A stretch of 21,733 bases of DNA from Candidatus Aenigmatarchaeota archaeon (GCA_003663415.1 QMZY01000003.1:1-21733); one strand, 5' to 3'. Shown: positions 1-6,388, counted from the first letter of the stretch. Notes: generated by a model from the letters alone, not told the origin. Translations and numbers: made by a program.

Positions 1-8
1 GATCTATT

Positions 9-302
9 ATGATAGCATTTAGAGAAATTTCTGAAAAATTGAAATGGGTATTTATTCTTTTTCTTTTAACTTCTATTGCGTATTTTATTTTTTTGAAAAA
101 ACCTAACTTTAAAAAAGGCTTTGTGAAATTTTTGTTGTCTCTTTCCATTTCTTTTTCGTTTATTTCGGTTGTAACTTATAATTTAGGATATAGTTTAATA
201 ACATTATATCCAAACTTTTCAGAAATAAATTTAACAGTCACTGCTGTTTATTATTTAGTGTTTGGTTGTATAGTTACTTTTGCTCTTTATAAATCAGAAT
301 AA
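9..302 (+). CDS. Small three-pass membrane protein, unknown function
   Basis: A 97-residue protein that I do not recognise. It has three hydrophobic stretches long enough to cross the membrane (about residues 13-29, 37-57 and 75-93), separated by short basic or polar loops; the lysine cluster around residues 30-36 suggests that the first loop is cytoplasmic. There is no signal-peptide cleavage site or catalytic motif. The ATG at 9 is the first start visible, but the frame stays open to the left edge, so the gene may begin outside the window. RadB begins 31 bases after its stop and appears to have its own promoter. The hydrophobic pattern and full-length frame favour a real gene. Confidence 0.55.
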   Translation: MIAFREISEKLKWVFILFLLTSIAYFIFLKKPNFKKGFVKFLLSLSISFSFISVVTYNLGYSLITLYPNFSEINLTVTAVYYLVFGCIVTFALYKSE

Positions 303-305
303 CCC

Positions 306-313
306 TTTTAAAT
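306..313 (+). promoter_or_regulatory. TATA-like box for radB
   Basis: The A/T run TTTTAAAT lies about 25 nt before the ATG at 334, the distance expected between an archaeal TATA box and the transcription start. No Shine-Dalgarno sequence precedes that ATG. This suggests a leaderless radB mRNA. Inferred from spacing only. Confidence 0.4.
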
Positions 314-333
314 CACAAACAAAAAATTTATCC

Positions 334-1008
334 ATGGATATTGGTTTGCCAAAGCCGTTGGATGAACTGGGAAGAATCGAGGGAGGGGCAATAACGAATT
401 TTTACGGAGCAGCGGGAACGGGGAAAACCAACCTCTGCTTATTGGCGTGTTTGGAATGCATAAGAAAAGGCGGAAAACCTGTTTTTATAGACACTGAAGG
501 AGGTTTTTCGCTGGAAAGGGTCAAACAGCTTGTTCCAAATTACAAGGAAACCTTGGATAAGATAACCCTTTTGGAACCGAAAAGTTTTGAGGAACAGGGA
601 AAAATCATAAGAAGCCTTCAAGAGAAGGAGTTCGACATGATTGTTTTGGATTCGGCTGTTGCCTTGTACAGATTGGAATATGCTGACCCTATGAAAGAAG
701 CCATAGAACCAAACAGAGAATTATCAAAACAATTGTCTGTGCTTTCTAATACAGCGAGAGAAAAAAAGATGCCAGTGATTATAACCTCGCATGTTTTTAG
801 GAGCTGGGAAACGCAAAAAAACGAAATTGTTGGTGGTGATTCTGTAAGATACTGGTCAAAGGTTATTGTTTTTCTTGAAAGAACAGGAAGAACTTCGGAA
901 AGAAAAGCCACTATAATTAAACACAGATGGGTTCCAGAAGGAAAGAGTGTGAAGTTTGTTATTGTTCAGGAAGGGATAAAACCAGCATCTGGTTTTAAGC
1001 TTTTCTAA
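334..1008 (+). CDS. radB: DNA repair and recombination protein RadB
   Basis: RadB is the archaeal RecA/RadA paralogue that assists homologous recombination; it lacks RadA's N-terminal DNA-binding domain. This 224-residue protein fits: it begins at once with the ATPase core, has a Walker A P-loop GAAGTGKT (residues 25-32) and a Walker B strand ending MIVLD (about 102-106), and carries the DTEGGF-type strand after the P-loop (about 53-58). The length is typical of RadB and too short for RadA. A TTG at 280 in the same frame would add 18 residues and overlap the previous gene; I prefer the ATG at 334, because it gives the normal RadB N-terminus and has a TATA-like box about 25 nt upstream. The stop overlaps the stop of the convergent ferredoxin gene by four bases. 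The nearby Hef helicase also belongs to recombination and fork repair. Confidence 0.9.
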   Translation: MDIGLPKPLDELGRIEGGAITNFYGAAGTGKTNLCLLACLECIRKGGKPVFIDTEGGFSLERVKQLVPNYKETLDKITLLEPKSFEEQGKIIRSLQEKEFDMIVLDSAVALYRLEYADPMKEAIEPNRELSKQLSVLSNTAREKKMPVIITSHVFRSWETQKNEIVGGDSVRYWSKVIVFLERTGRTSERKATIIKHRWVPEGKSVKFVIVQEGIKPASGFKLF

Positions 1009-1298
1009 TCCTTTTCATGGGTGTCTCTTACCATTTTAATGGCCTGAACAGGACAGACCTGAGCGCAAACACCGCAACCCTTGCAAACATCGTAATCCAC
1101 TTCTGGCTTTTTTTTCCAGTTAATCGCTGCTTCAGGGCAAAACAACCAACATTGTTTGCATGAAATGCATTTTTCAAAATCCCACACTGGTTTGAAAACG
1201 CGCCAGGAACCTGTTTTTCGGCGAACAGAGTTTCCAGGTTCACGTATGTGCGGAACCCCTTTTATTCTTTCATACCTGAGCTTGGATTCTGAAATCAT
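1005..1298 (-). CDS. porD: 2[4Fe-4S] ferredoxin, PorD-like (2-oxoacid:ferredoxin oxidoreductase delta subunit)
   Basis: A 97-residue protein with two complete CxxCxxCxxxCP clusters: Cys 44, 47, 50, 54 and Cys 72, 75, 78, 82. Each should hold a [4Fe-4S] centre. The roughly 43-residue N-terminal lead, with a GSWRVFKPVWD-type segment just before the first cluster, is the signature of the delta subunit of pyruvate or 2-oxoacid:ferredoxin oxidoreductase, which passes electrons from the catalytic subunits to soluble ferredoxin. Normally porD sits beside porA, porB and porG; none is in this window, so it is an orphan here. Its ATG overlaps the stop of the upstream retropepsin-like gene by four bases (ATGA), so the two are probably cotranscribed. 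The family call is firm; the exact substrate of the complex cannot be told. Confidence 0.8.
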   Translation of the reverse strand: MISESKLRYERIKGVPHIREPGNSVRRKTGSWRVFKPVWDFEKCISCKQCWLFCPEAAINWKKKPEVDYDVCKGCGVCAQVCPVQAIKMVRDTHEKD

Positions 1299-1666
1299 TT
1301 TTTCATTTTTTTATAAAGTTTGTGATTCTTATAAGGATCTATAATGAAGTTTCCTCTCAAAATGTTTCTTCCCACTATTACTGGAAAGCTCATATGCGAG
1401 CGGTCTTGAATGTTAACTTCTGTATCAAATGTCCTGTTAAGAATCTGGATTTTTGCTTTTACAACAGGCCTTCTTGTTTCGCTTTTAAGAGAAGGGTTCT
1501 TTATTCTGGTTGTTTTTATTATTGGCCCGAGCCTTGCCTTGGCAGCAAGTCTTGTGTCCACAGACGTGCTTCTTGCGCCGCTGTCAAAAAGAGCATAAGT
1601 TTCAATTTCTTTTTGACCTATTATCTTTATTTTCTCAACCAGACCCACAATCTCTTTTTTATTCAT
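1295..1666 (-). CDS. Retropepsin-like aspartic protease-fold protein (RimK-associated zinc protease type)
   Basis: A 123-residue soluble protein. Near the N-terminus it has ALFDSGARSTSVD (about residues 25-37), matching the catalytic D-[ST]-G-A turn of retropepsin-like proteins, with Asp28 as the expected catalytic residue; the later stretch FPVIVGRNIL resembles the second conserved block of the family often labelled ATP-dependent zinc protease, related to proteins found beside RimK-type ligases. In such proteins one domain forms half of an aspartic protease, so a homodimer is likely. The substrate is unknown and no RimK gene is adjacent. It is first in a two-gene unit with the PorD-like ferredoxin. 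Its start lies 30 bp from the divergent Hef helicase start, across a shared promoter region. Confidence 0.65.
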   Translation of the reverse strand: MNKKEIVGLVEKIKIIGQKEIETYALFDSGARSTSVDTRLAAKARLGPIIKTTRIKNPSLKSETRRPVVKAKIQILNRTFDTEVNIQDRSHMSFPVIVGRNILRGNFIIDPYKNHKLYKKMKK

Positions 1667-1696
1667 AATATAAACTTATAATTAAGGGTATAAATA
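1667..1696. promoter_or_regulatory. 30-bp divergent promoter between retropepsin-like gene and hef helicase
   Basis: Two TATA-like boxes lie within or at the edge of this gap. AATATAAAC at 1667-1675 is centred about 26 nt before the + start at 1697; read on the minus strand, TATTTATAC at 1689-1697 is centred about 26 nt before the - start at 1666. Each box lies at or over the start of the opposite gene, so both mRNAs should be leaderless and the two genes probably compete for factor binding. Based on sequence and spacing only. Confidence 0.5.
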
Positions 1697-3208
1697 ATGA
1701 AACTGTTGAAAAAAGACATAATGGAGGAAAGGGACTATCAGAGAAATATTTTTTTAGCTGCTTCTCAAAAAAACACCCTTTGCGTTCTTCCGACGGGACT
1801 GGGAAAAACAAACATAGCAATAATGCTTGCTGCATACAGGCTTGAAAAGTTTCCTGAATCAAAAATTCTTGTGAGCGCGCCGACAAGGCCTCTTGTGAAC
1901 CAGCATTATAGAAGCTTTCTCAGAGCGCTGGAGATAGATGAAAATAAAATGTGCGTTTTAACCGGTGTTATACCTTCAAAGAAAAGAGGGGAAATGTACA
2001 AGGAGAAAAAAATTATATTTGCAACGCCACAGGTAATAGAAAATGATATAAAATCTGGAATTCTTTCCCTCAGGCAATTCTCTCTTCTGGTTATAGATGA
2101 AGCGCACCATTCAATAGGCGGATATGCATATCCTTACATAGCGAAGCACTATCTTAAAACAGCTGAAAACCCAAGAATTCTTGGGTTAACAGCATCTCCT
2201 GGAGGAGAGGCAGAAAAAATAAAGGAAATATGCAAAAATCTTGGAATAGATGCTGTTGAAATAAGAACAGAGCAGGACAAGGATGTAGAACCGTGGGTGA
2301 AGACAAAGAAAATAGAGTTTACAGAGGTGGAGCTTCCTGAAAGTTTTCTTAAAATAAAAAAACTCATTGAGGATGCTTACAAGGAAAGGATAGAAAAACT
2401 AAAAAAAATGGGTTTGATCAGGAAAACACGAATTTCAAAAAAAGAGCTTCTTTCGCTTCAGATAAATCTTCAGAAAGCCATAAAAGAAGGATATAAAAAA
2501 GCCTTTGCGGGCAGTTCAATGGTTGCGCAGGCAATAAAGCTTGAGCATGCTTTGACTCTTTTAGAAACACAAACTATAGGTGTTTTGGAAAAATACTGGA
2601 AAAAGTTAAGAGATGATAAAAGCAATGCTGCAAAAAGTGTTATAAAAGATGCCAAGGTTTCAAACGCAATGTGGTTAACAAGAGGATTATATGAAAAGGG
2701 ATCGAAGCATCCCAAAATAAGCAAGCTTTGTTCCATTGTTCATCAACAATTCCAGAACAAACCGGATTCAAAGATTATCATATTTGCAAACTTTAGAGAC
2801 ACGGTAAAAGAAATTGTTTTGTCTTTAAAGAGCGTTGATAATGCAAAGCCTGTAGAGTTTCTCGGTCAAAAAGAAGGGATTACACAAAAAGAACAAATCA
2901 AAAGACTGGAAGAGTTTAAGGAAGGGAAATACAATGTTCTTGTTTGCACTTCTGTTGGAGAGGAGGGTTTGGATATTCCTGAAATGGATCTGGCTGTTTT
3001 TTATGAGGCTGTTCCGTCTGAGATAAGAGCTATCCAGAGGAGGGGGAGGGTTGGAAGGCAGAAAGCGGGAAGGATAGTTTTTCTTATAACAAAAAAAACA
3101 AGGGATAAAGCATATTTATGGAGTGCGTATCAGAAAGAAAAGAAAATGAGAAAAGTTCTTTACGGTATGAAAGAAGGTTGCAAAAAGAATAAAGATTTTA
3201 GTACTTAA
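1697..3208 (+). CDS. hef: Hef-type superfamily 2 helicase (helicase half only)
   Basis: A 503-residue ATP-dependent DNA helicase of the archaeal Hef / FANCM group, which acts on stalled or branched replication forks. Motifs in order: Q-motif DYQ (13-15), Walker A PTGLGKT (32-38), DEAH (134-137), LTAS (164-167), and motif VI QRRGRVGR (447-454). Between the two RecA-like domains lies a charged, helical insert (about residues 215-330), as in the Hef thumb domain. In most euryarchaea Hef continues into an XPF-like nuclease and helix-hairpin-helix region of about 200 residues. Here the protein stops soon after motif VI, and the nuclease part is encoded separately at 10543-11193. The C-terminus is clean, with no nuclease remnant in the following 126 bases, so this is a natural split and not a recent frameshift. 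The ATG at 1697 fits a leaderless start; the in-frame ATG at 1721 is an alternative. Confidence 0.88.
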   Translation: MKLLKKDIMEERDYQRNIFLAASQKNTLCVLPTGLGKTNIAIMLAAYRLEKFPESKILVSAPTRPLVNQHYRSFLRALEIDENKMCVLTGVIPSKKRGEMYKEKKIIFATPQVIENDIKSGILSLRQFSLLVIDEAHHSIGGYAYPYIAKHYLKTAENPRILGLTASPGGEAEKIKEICKNLGIDAVEIRTEQDKDVEPWVKTKKIEFTEVELPESFLKIKKLIEDAYKERIEKLKKMGLIRKTRISKKELLSLQINLQKAIKEGYKKAFAGSSMVAQAIKLEHALTLLETQTIGVLEKYWKKLRDDKSNAAKSVIKDAKVSNAMWLTRGLYEKGSKHPKISKLCSIVHQQFQNKPDSKIIIFANFRDTVKEIVLSLKSVDNAKPVEFLGQKEGITQKEQIKRLEEFKEGKYNVLVCTSVGEEGLDIPEMDLAVFYEAVPSEIRAIQRRGRVGRQKAGRIVFLITKKTRDKAYLWSAYQKEKKMRKVLYGMKEGCKKNKDFST

Positions 3209-3224
3209 TAGAGATAAAAAATAG

Positions 3225-3327
3225 TTAAATATATATATTATAGAGGCGAAATCTTTATAAAGGGATAGGTTCAAAATATAATATTCAAAAATTTTAATCC
3301 TTACTAAAAAGGAGTAAAAATTGAGGT
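3225..3327 (+). promoter_or_regulatory. tfb upstream region: TATA-like boxes and ribosome binding site
   Basis: The 126-bp gap before tfb contains two A/T boxes, an alternating ATATATAT run at about 3228-3236 and the palindromic CTTTATAAAG at 3253-3262. GAGGT at 3323-3327 lies seven bases before the ATG at 3335. Unlike most first genes here, tfb therefore seems to have a leader of roughly 50 nt or more and an SD-guided start. Confidence 0.45.
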
Positions 3328-3334
3328 ATTTGAT

Positions 3335-4276
3335 ATGGAAAAGGTTAAGAAAAAACATGTATGTCCTGAATGCGGGTCAACAAACATTATTTATGACTAT
3401 GAAAGAGGAGAATCTGTTTGTGCAAAATGTGGCGCTGTTATAGAACACTCAATGATTGATTTTAGTCAGGAATGGAGAGCTTTTGATGATGACCAGAAGT
3501 CAAGAAGGGTTAGAACAGGTGCAGCTTTAACACCAACAAAACATGACCAGGGTATAACAACAGAAATAGGAAAAGGCAGAGGAGAGCTTTTCAAAGTTGC
3601 ATCAAAAAAAAGAGCACAGTATTATAGATTAACAAAGTGGCATAAAAGGTTAATAAAATCAAAGGACAGAAATCTTTCTTTCGCTTTCTCAGAGCTTCAG
3701 AGAGCTGTGTCTCAGCTGCATTTGTCAAGAGCTGTTCATGAGAGGGTGGCTAAACTTTATCAGCACGCTGTTAATAAAGGATTGGTAAGGGGAAGGTCTA
3801 CAGAATCAATTATTGCAGCTTTGCTTTATACTGTATGCAGAGAGGAAGGAGCGCCAAGAACTTTGGATGAGATTTCCAAAGCGTCTGGAATTAACAGAAG
3901 GGATATAGGAAAAACATACAGATACATAGCAAGAAAACTTGGAATAAGAATTCTGCCTGCAAAAGCTCAAGATTATGTTCCAAGGTTTGGCTCATTACTG
4001 AACCTTTCTGAAAAGGTTCAGGTAAGGGCTGTTGAGATATTGGACGAAGCAGCAAAATACGATGTTACATCCGGCAAAGGTCCTATAGGCGTGGCAGCAG
4101 CTGCTCTGTATATTGCTGCTGTTTTGGAAGGGGAAAGAAAAACACAAAGAGACGTTGCTGATGCTATAGGCGTCACAGAGGTTACAATTAGAAACAGATA
4201 CAAAGAAATGGTAGAGGCTCTTGGAATAAAGGAAGAGGTTGAAGAAAAAGTAAAGGAAGAGGAAGAGAGGATATAA
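3335..4276 (+). CDS. tfb: Transcription initiation factor B (TFB/TFIIB)
   Basis: TFB binds TBP on the TATA box and brings in RNA polymerase; every archaeon has at least one. This 313-residue copy has the full layout: an N-terminal zinc ribbon with Cys 10, 13, 29 and 32; a B-reader/linker region including the EWRAFD segment (about 46-52) and the basic RRVRTGAALTPTKHD stretch; then two cyclin-like repeats (about 110-205 and 210-300). The second ends in a helix-turn-helix with the DVADAIGVTEVTIRNRYKE pattern that reads the BRE next to the TATA box. The last residues are an acidic/lysine-rich tail. The length is normal and all zinc ligands are present. The gene is followed by a 387-bp repeat region and not by a cotranscribed gene. 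Confidence 0.97.
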   Translation: MEKVKKKHVCPECGSTNIIYDYERGESVCAKCGAVIEHSMIDFSQEWRAFDDDQKSRRVRTGAALTPTKHDQGITTEIGKGRGELFKVASKKRAQYYRLTKWHKRLIKSKDRNLSFAFSELQRAVSQLHLSRAVHERVAKLYQHAVNKGLVRGRSTESIIAALLYTVCREEGAPRTLDEISKASGINRRDIGKTYRYIARKLGIRILPAKAQDYVPRFGSLLNLSEKVQVRAVEILDEAAKYDVTSGKGPIGVAAAALYIAAVLEGERKTQRDVADAIGVTEVTIRNRYKEMVEALGIKEEVEEKVKEEEERI

Positions 4277-4356
4277 GGGTTATAAGCTCTTTTTTGAAAA
4301 GATGTTGGAAGCGGAACCTTAGAACCTCAACCCTTCGGGTTGAGCAGCTGGGTTTT

Positions 4357-4382
4357 CCTTTTTGCTCCAGCTTTTTCTTGAA
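4357..4382 (+). repeat. 26-bp direct repeat, copy 1 (half palindrome)
   Basis: Identical over 26 bases to 4521-4546. In this copy only the left arm and the loop start of the palindrome are present; the right arm is replaced by the next hairpin (4384-4402). It looks like a truncated unit. Confidence 0.75.
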
Positions 4383-4383
4383 T

Positions 4384-4402
4384 GAACCTTTAGAAAAGGT
4401 TC
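4384..4402 (+). repeat. Hairpin with TAGAA loop, copy 1
   Basis: Arms GAACCTT and AAGGTTC around the loop TAGAA give a perfect 7-bp stem. It pairs in design with the hairpin at 4411-4431, which has the same loop and one base pair exchanged. Confidence 0.75.
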
Positions 4403-4410
4403 AATCCAAA

Positions 4411-4431
4411 CGAGCCTTTAGAAAAGGCTCG
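4411..4431 (+). repeat. Hairpin with TAGAA loop, copy 2
   Basis: Arms CGAGCCTT and AAGGCTCG around the loop TAGAA give an 8-bp stem. Compared with 4384-4402, the third arm pair is G-C in place of A-T: both sides changed together, so pairing is kept. Confidence 0.75.
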
Positions 4432-4433
4432 AG

Positions 4434-4460
4434 CCAAAGGGGAAGTGGCAACTCCTTTGG
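4434..4460 (+). repeat. Hairpin CCAAAGG/CCTTTGG enclosing a GGAAGTGG head
   Basis: CCAAAGG (4434-4440) is the exact reverse complement of CCTTTGG (4454-4460). The enclosed bases can pair further (AGT 4444-4446 with ACT 4451-4453). The matching place in the next unit (4507-4522) has AGC with GCT, again a paired change. Confidence 0.65.
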
Positions 4461-4462
4461 GT

Positions 4463-4485
4463 CAAACCTTTCTTGAAAAGGTTTG
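4463..4485 (+). repeat. Hairpin with CTTGA loop, copy 1
   Basis: Arms CAAACCTTT and AAAGGTTTG form a perfect 9-bp stem around the loop CTTGA. It is followed directly by GTTAACGCTTTCTTTT (4486-4501), the start of the 33-bp repeat found twice downstream. Confidence 0.75.
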
Positions 4486-4520
4486 GTTAACGCTTTCTTT
4501 TCAAATGGAAGCGGTCAGCT

Positions 4521-4555
4521 CCTTTTTGCTCCAGCTTTTTCTTGAAAAAAGCTGG
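4521..4555 (+). repeat. 26-bp direct repeat, copy 2, with complete CTTGA-loop hairpin
   Basis: Positions 4521-4546 repeat 4357-4382 exactly. Here the palindrome is complete: CCAGCTTTTT (4531-4540), loop CTTGA, AAAAAGCTGG (4546-4555), a 10-bp stem. The loop matches that of 4463-4485 although the outer arm bases are different. Confidence 0.75.
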
Positions 4556-4588
4556 GTTAACGCTTTCTTTTTTAAAAAGAAAGGGTTA
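4556..4588 (+). repeat. 33-bp perfect direct repeat, copy 1
   Basis: Identical over 33 bases to 4611-4643. Each copy contains its own palindrome: CTTTCTTTT pairs with AAAAGAAAG, extended outward by AAC/GTT across a single G-G mismatch. A 16-base partial copy lies at 4486-4501. Confidence 0.85.
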
Positions 4589-4610
4589 TATGGAATTGTG
4601 TTTTCTTTCC

Positions 4611-4643
4611 GTTAACGCTTTCTTTTTTAAAAAGAAAGGGTTA
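4611..4643 (+). repeat. 33-bp perfect direct repeat, copy 2, abutting a promoter
   Basis: Second exact copy of 4556-4588, 55 bp downstream. Its last bases run straight into the TATA-like run (about 4642-4655) of the phosphomannomutase gene, so the element sits where it could affect transcription, or mark the end of upstream transcription. Confidence 0.85.
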
Positions 4644-4655
4644 ATATAAAATATA
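4642..4655 (+). promoter_or_regulatory. TATA-like box for phosphomannomutase operon
   Basis: The run TAATATAAAATATA is centred about 20-24 nt before the candidate starts GTG 4664 and ATG 4670, and no Shine-Dalgarno sequence is present. The spacing favours a leaderless message starting at the ATG. Confidence 0.45.
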
Positions 4656-4669
4656 ATTCTGGTGTGAGA

Positions 4670-6016
4670 ATGTCAGTGAAATCCATTTTCAGAGCATACG
4701 ACGTAAGGGGTCTTTATGGTAAAGAACTGACTGAAGAAATAATGGAAAAAATAGGAAACGCGTTCGCAAGGTTTTTGAAACAGGACACTGTTGTTCTTGG
4801 AATGGACGGGAGAAACTCAAGTAATCCCTTAAAAGATGCGTTTTCAAGAGGTTTTCTGGCTGCTGGAAAGAATATTCTTTTTGTTGGTCTTGTTCCTTTG
4901 GGGGTTGGGATGCTTTATGCATGGAAAAGAAATCTTCCCTACGCTTATATAACAGCATCGCACCTTCCAAAAGAATACAATGGTGTTAAGTTTTTCTATG
5001 GAAACGGTATTGGTTTTCTAGAAGGGGATAACTATAAAATAAGAGATTTGGTTTTTGACGGAGTGTTTGTTGAAAAGGAAGGCGGAAGCTTGAAGGAATT
5101 GAACAGGGAAGAGATTTTAAAGGAATACAAAGAATTTCTTCTTTCAAAAACAAAACCCGAGAGGAGAATAAAAATTGCAATTGATTGCGGAAACGGAGCA
5201 GCAGGTGTCATAGCAGAAGAGCTTTTCAAGTCAGGCGGCTTTGAAACTCAAATGATTTTTGATAAAGTTGACGGTAATTTTCCAAACAGATCGCCTGAAC
5301 CGCAGGAAGACCCTTTAACAGTGTTAAAGAATTTATCAAAAAAATGCGATATGGGAATTGCGTATGACGGCGACGGAGACAGGATGGTTATTATAGACGA
5401 TAACGGTGAAACTGTTACACCAGAGCAGGTGGCATATTTTCTTTTGGAAGAGCTTCTCAAAAAAGAGCACGGGCCTATTATAGCGAATGTGGAGACAACA
5501 AGAACATTGGACTATGTTGCTGAAAAATTCAAAAGACATGTTTACAGGGTTGCCGTTGGCCATACATTTCTTATGGAAGCTGTGGAAAGATACAGAGCAT
5601 GTTTTGGCGTAGAATCAAGCGGTCATTTTGTTGTCCCTTCTCTTATTCCTTTTGATGATTCTCTTGCTATTTCATACTTTGCGGCGTGTGTTTTGAGCAA
5701 AAGAAACCAAAAGCTTTCAGACATTGTTAAAAAAATCCCAAAACTTCCTTTCATAAGGATAAATTTTGACTGTGATGATGAGAAAAAATTTATTGTTATA
5801 GAAAGGCTTAAAGAAAAATTTACAATAGAACATAAAAGGATAAATGCAATAGATGGTGTGAGGATAGATCTGGAAAACGGATGGGTGTTAATAAGGGCGT
5901 CCAACACGTCGCCAAAAATAAGGCTGACCATTGAGGCTGATACAGAAGAAGATTTAGGGAAATTAAGGAATGAATATGAAACCATTGTGAAAGAGGAGAT
6001 AAGGAGGGAAATATGA
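4670..6016 (+). CDS. Phosphomannomutase / phosphoglucomutase family (alpha-D-phosphohexomutase)
   Basis: A 448-residue phosphohexomutase that interconverts hexose 6-phosphate and 1-phosphate, feeding GDP-mannose, UDP-glucose or amino-sugar nucleotide synthesis. All four functional loops are visible: the phosphoserine loop TASHLP (Ser about residue 97), the Mg-binding DGDGDR near the middle, the sugar-binding GVESSGH, and the C-terminal phosphate-binding RASNTSPKIRLTIEA. The serine loop reads SHLP where most members have SHNP. The exact substrate (mannose, glucose or glucosamine phosphate) cannot be told from motifs. I chose the ATG at 4670 because it gives the usual SIFRAYDVRG start and suits the TATA distance; a GTG at 4664 is possible. 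The stop overlaps the cupin start (ATGA), so the two form an operon, with AglB close behind. Confidence 0.9.
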   Translation: MSVKSIFRAYDVRGLYGKELTEEIMEKIGNAFARFLKQDTVVLGMDGRNSSNPLKDAFSRGFLAAGKNILFVGLVPLGVGMLYAWKRNLPYAYITASHLPKEYNGVKFFYGNGIGFLEGDNYKIRDLVFDGVFVEKEGGSLKELNREEILKEYKEFLLSKTKPERRIKIAIDCGNGAAGVIAEELFKSGGFETQMIFDKVDGNFPNRSPEPQEDPLTVLKNLSKKCDMGIAYDGDGDRMVIIDDNGETVTPEQVAYFLLEELLKKEHGPIIANVETTRTLDYVAEKFKRHVYRVAVGHTFLMEAVERYRACFGVESSGHFVVPSLIPFDDSLAISYFAACVLSKRNQKLSDIVKKIPKLPFIRINFDCDDEKKFIVIERLKEKFTIEHKRINAIDGVRIDLENGWVLIRASNTSPKIRLTIEADTEEDLGKLRNEYETIVKEEIRREI

Positions 6017-6357
6017 AAATATCTGTTAGCGAGTTTCCGAGAAAAGTGAAAGCTGCAAGAGACAATGAAACATATTCTGTTTATGACTTGGTTTTTTTGG
6101 ACCACTTAAATGTTTCTTTAACTGTTTTACATCCCGGGAAATCAACCAAAGGACATAAACATCCTGGAGATGAAGAAGAAGTTTATTTTTTTGTTCAGGG
6201 CGAGGGTGAAATGCAACTAGACGAGGAAAGGTTTCCTGTAAAACAAGGCGATGTTGTTTTAATTGAGAAAAAAAAGTTCCACAGGGTTTTCAATACTACA
6301 AAGAAAGAATTAATATTTTTATGCGTGTTTGAAAAGTATAAAGGAAGAGGAAAATAA
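6013..6357 (+). CDS. Single-domain cupin, probable sugar-phosphate isomerase type
   Basis: A 114-residue cupin. Motif 1 is GHKHPGDEEEVYFFVQGEG, with His48, His50 and one of the Glu54-56 as metal ligands; motif 2 is KQGDVVLIEKKKFHRVFN, with His90. This is one complete metal-binding barrel. The sequence resembles the small cupins annotated near glucose-6-phosphate isomerase or mannose-6-phosphate isomerase, and its place directly after phosphohexomutase supports a sugar-phosphate role, but archaeal cupin PGIs are longer (around 190 residues), so the reaction is uncertain. A strong SD, GGAGG (6003-6007), lies six bases before the ATG, inside the end of the mutase gene, and the coding regions overlap by four bases. 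Confidence 0.75.
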   Translation: MKISVSEFPRKVKAARDNETYSVYDLVFLDHLNVSLTVLHPGKSTKGHKHPGDEEEVYFFVQGEGEMQLDEERFPVKQGDVVLIEKKKFHRVFNTTKKELIFLCVFEKYKGRGK

Positions 6358-6370
6358 ATATATATTTTTA
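6358..6370 (+). promoter_or_regulatory. TATA-like box for rpoL
   Basis: The run ATATATATTTTTA begins right after the cupin stop and is centred about 26 nt before the ATG at 6389. rpoL and aglB may therefore be transcribed without the sugar genes as well as with them. Confidence 0.4.
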
Positions 6371-6388
6371 AAACTTATTAGATGTGGT

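Larger units (their letters stand above)
4277..4663. repeat. Gene-free hairpin array between tfb and phosphomannomutase
   Basis: This 387-bp stretch has no credible gene. It holds at least eight palindromes in close succession: 4288-4302, 4326-4344 (8-bp arms, loop TTC), 4384-4402, 4411-4431, 4434-4460, 4463-4485, 4531-4555, 4559-4587 and 4614-4642. The loops recur (TAGAA twice, CTTGA twice) while the arms differ from copy to copy yet still pair. A head sequence GGAAGYGG recurs at 4307, 4441 and 4507, so the region can be read as irregular tandem units; the last two are about 66 bp long. The array ends just before the promoter of the phosphomannomutase gene. It could be a structured RNA, a terminator/attenuator region or a palindromic repeat element; the sequence alone does not decide. 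Confidence 0.8.

Noticed and set aside
1322..1681. Long + strand open frame opposite the retropepsin-like gene
   Set aside because: It is an antisense shadow; the minus-strand protein has a recognisable D-S-G-A motif and clean gene junctions.
3209..3334. tRNA or small RNA gene upstream of tfb
   Set aside because: No cloverleaf, TPsiC-like arm or box C/D motif is found; the A/T boxes and ribosome binding site explain the stretch.
4294..4476. Open frame of 60 codons reading through the hairpin array
   Set aside because: Its residues simply translate the palindromes and repeats, there is no promoter or ribosome binding site, and no fold-like pattern is visible.
4277..4663. CRISPR array
   Set aside because: The repeats are not evenly spaced, the intervening sequences are themselves palindromic and related, and no cas gene is present.
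5623..6105. 160-codon minus-strand open frame opposite phosphohexomutase and cupin
   Set aside because: It spans two well-supported + strand genes and their conserved motifs, and has no family resemblance.
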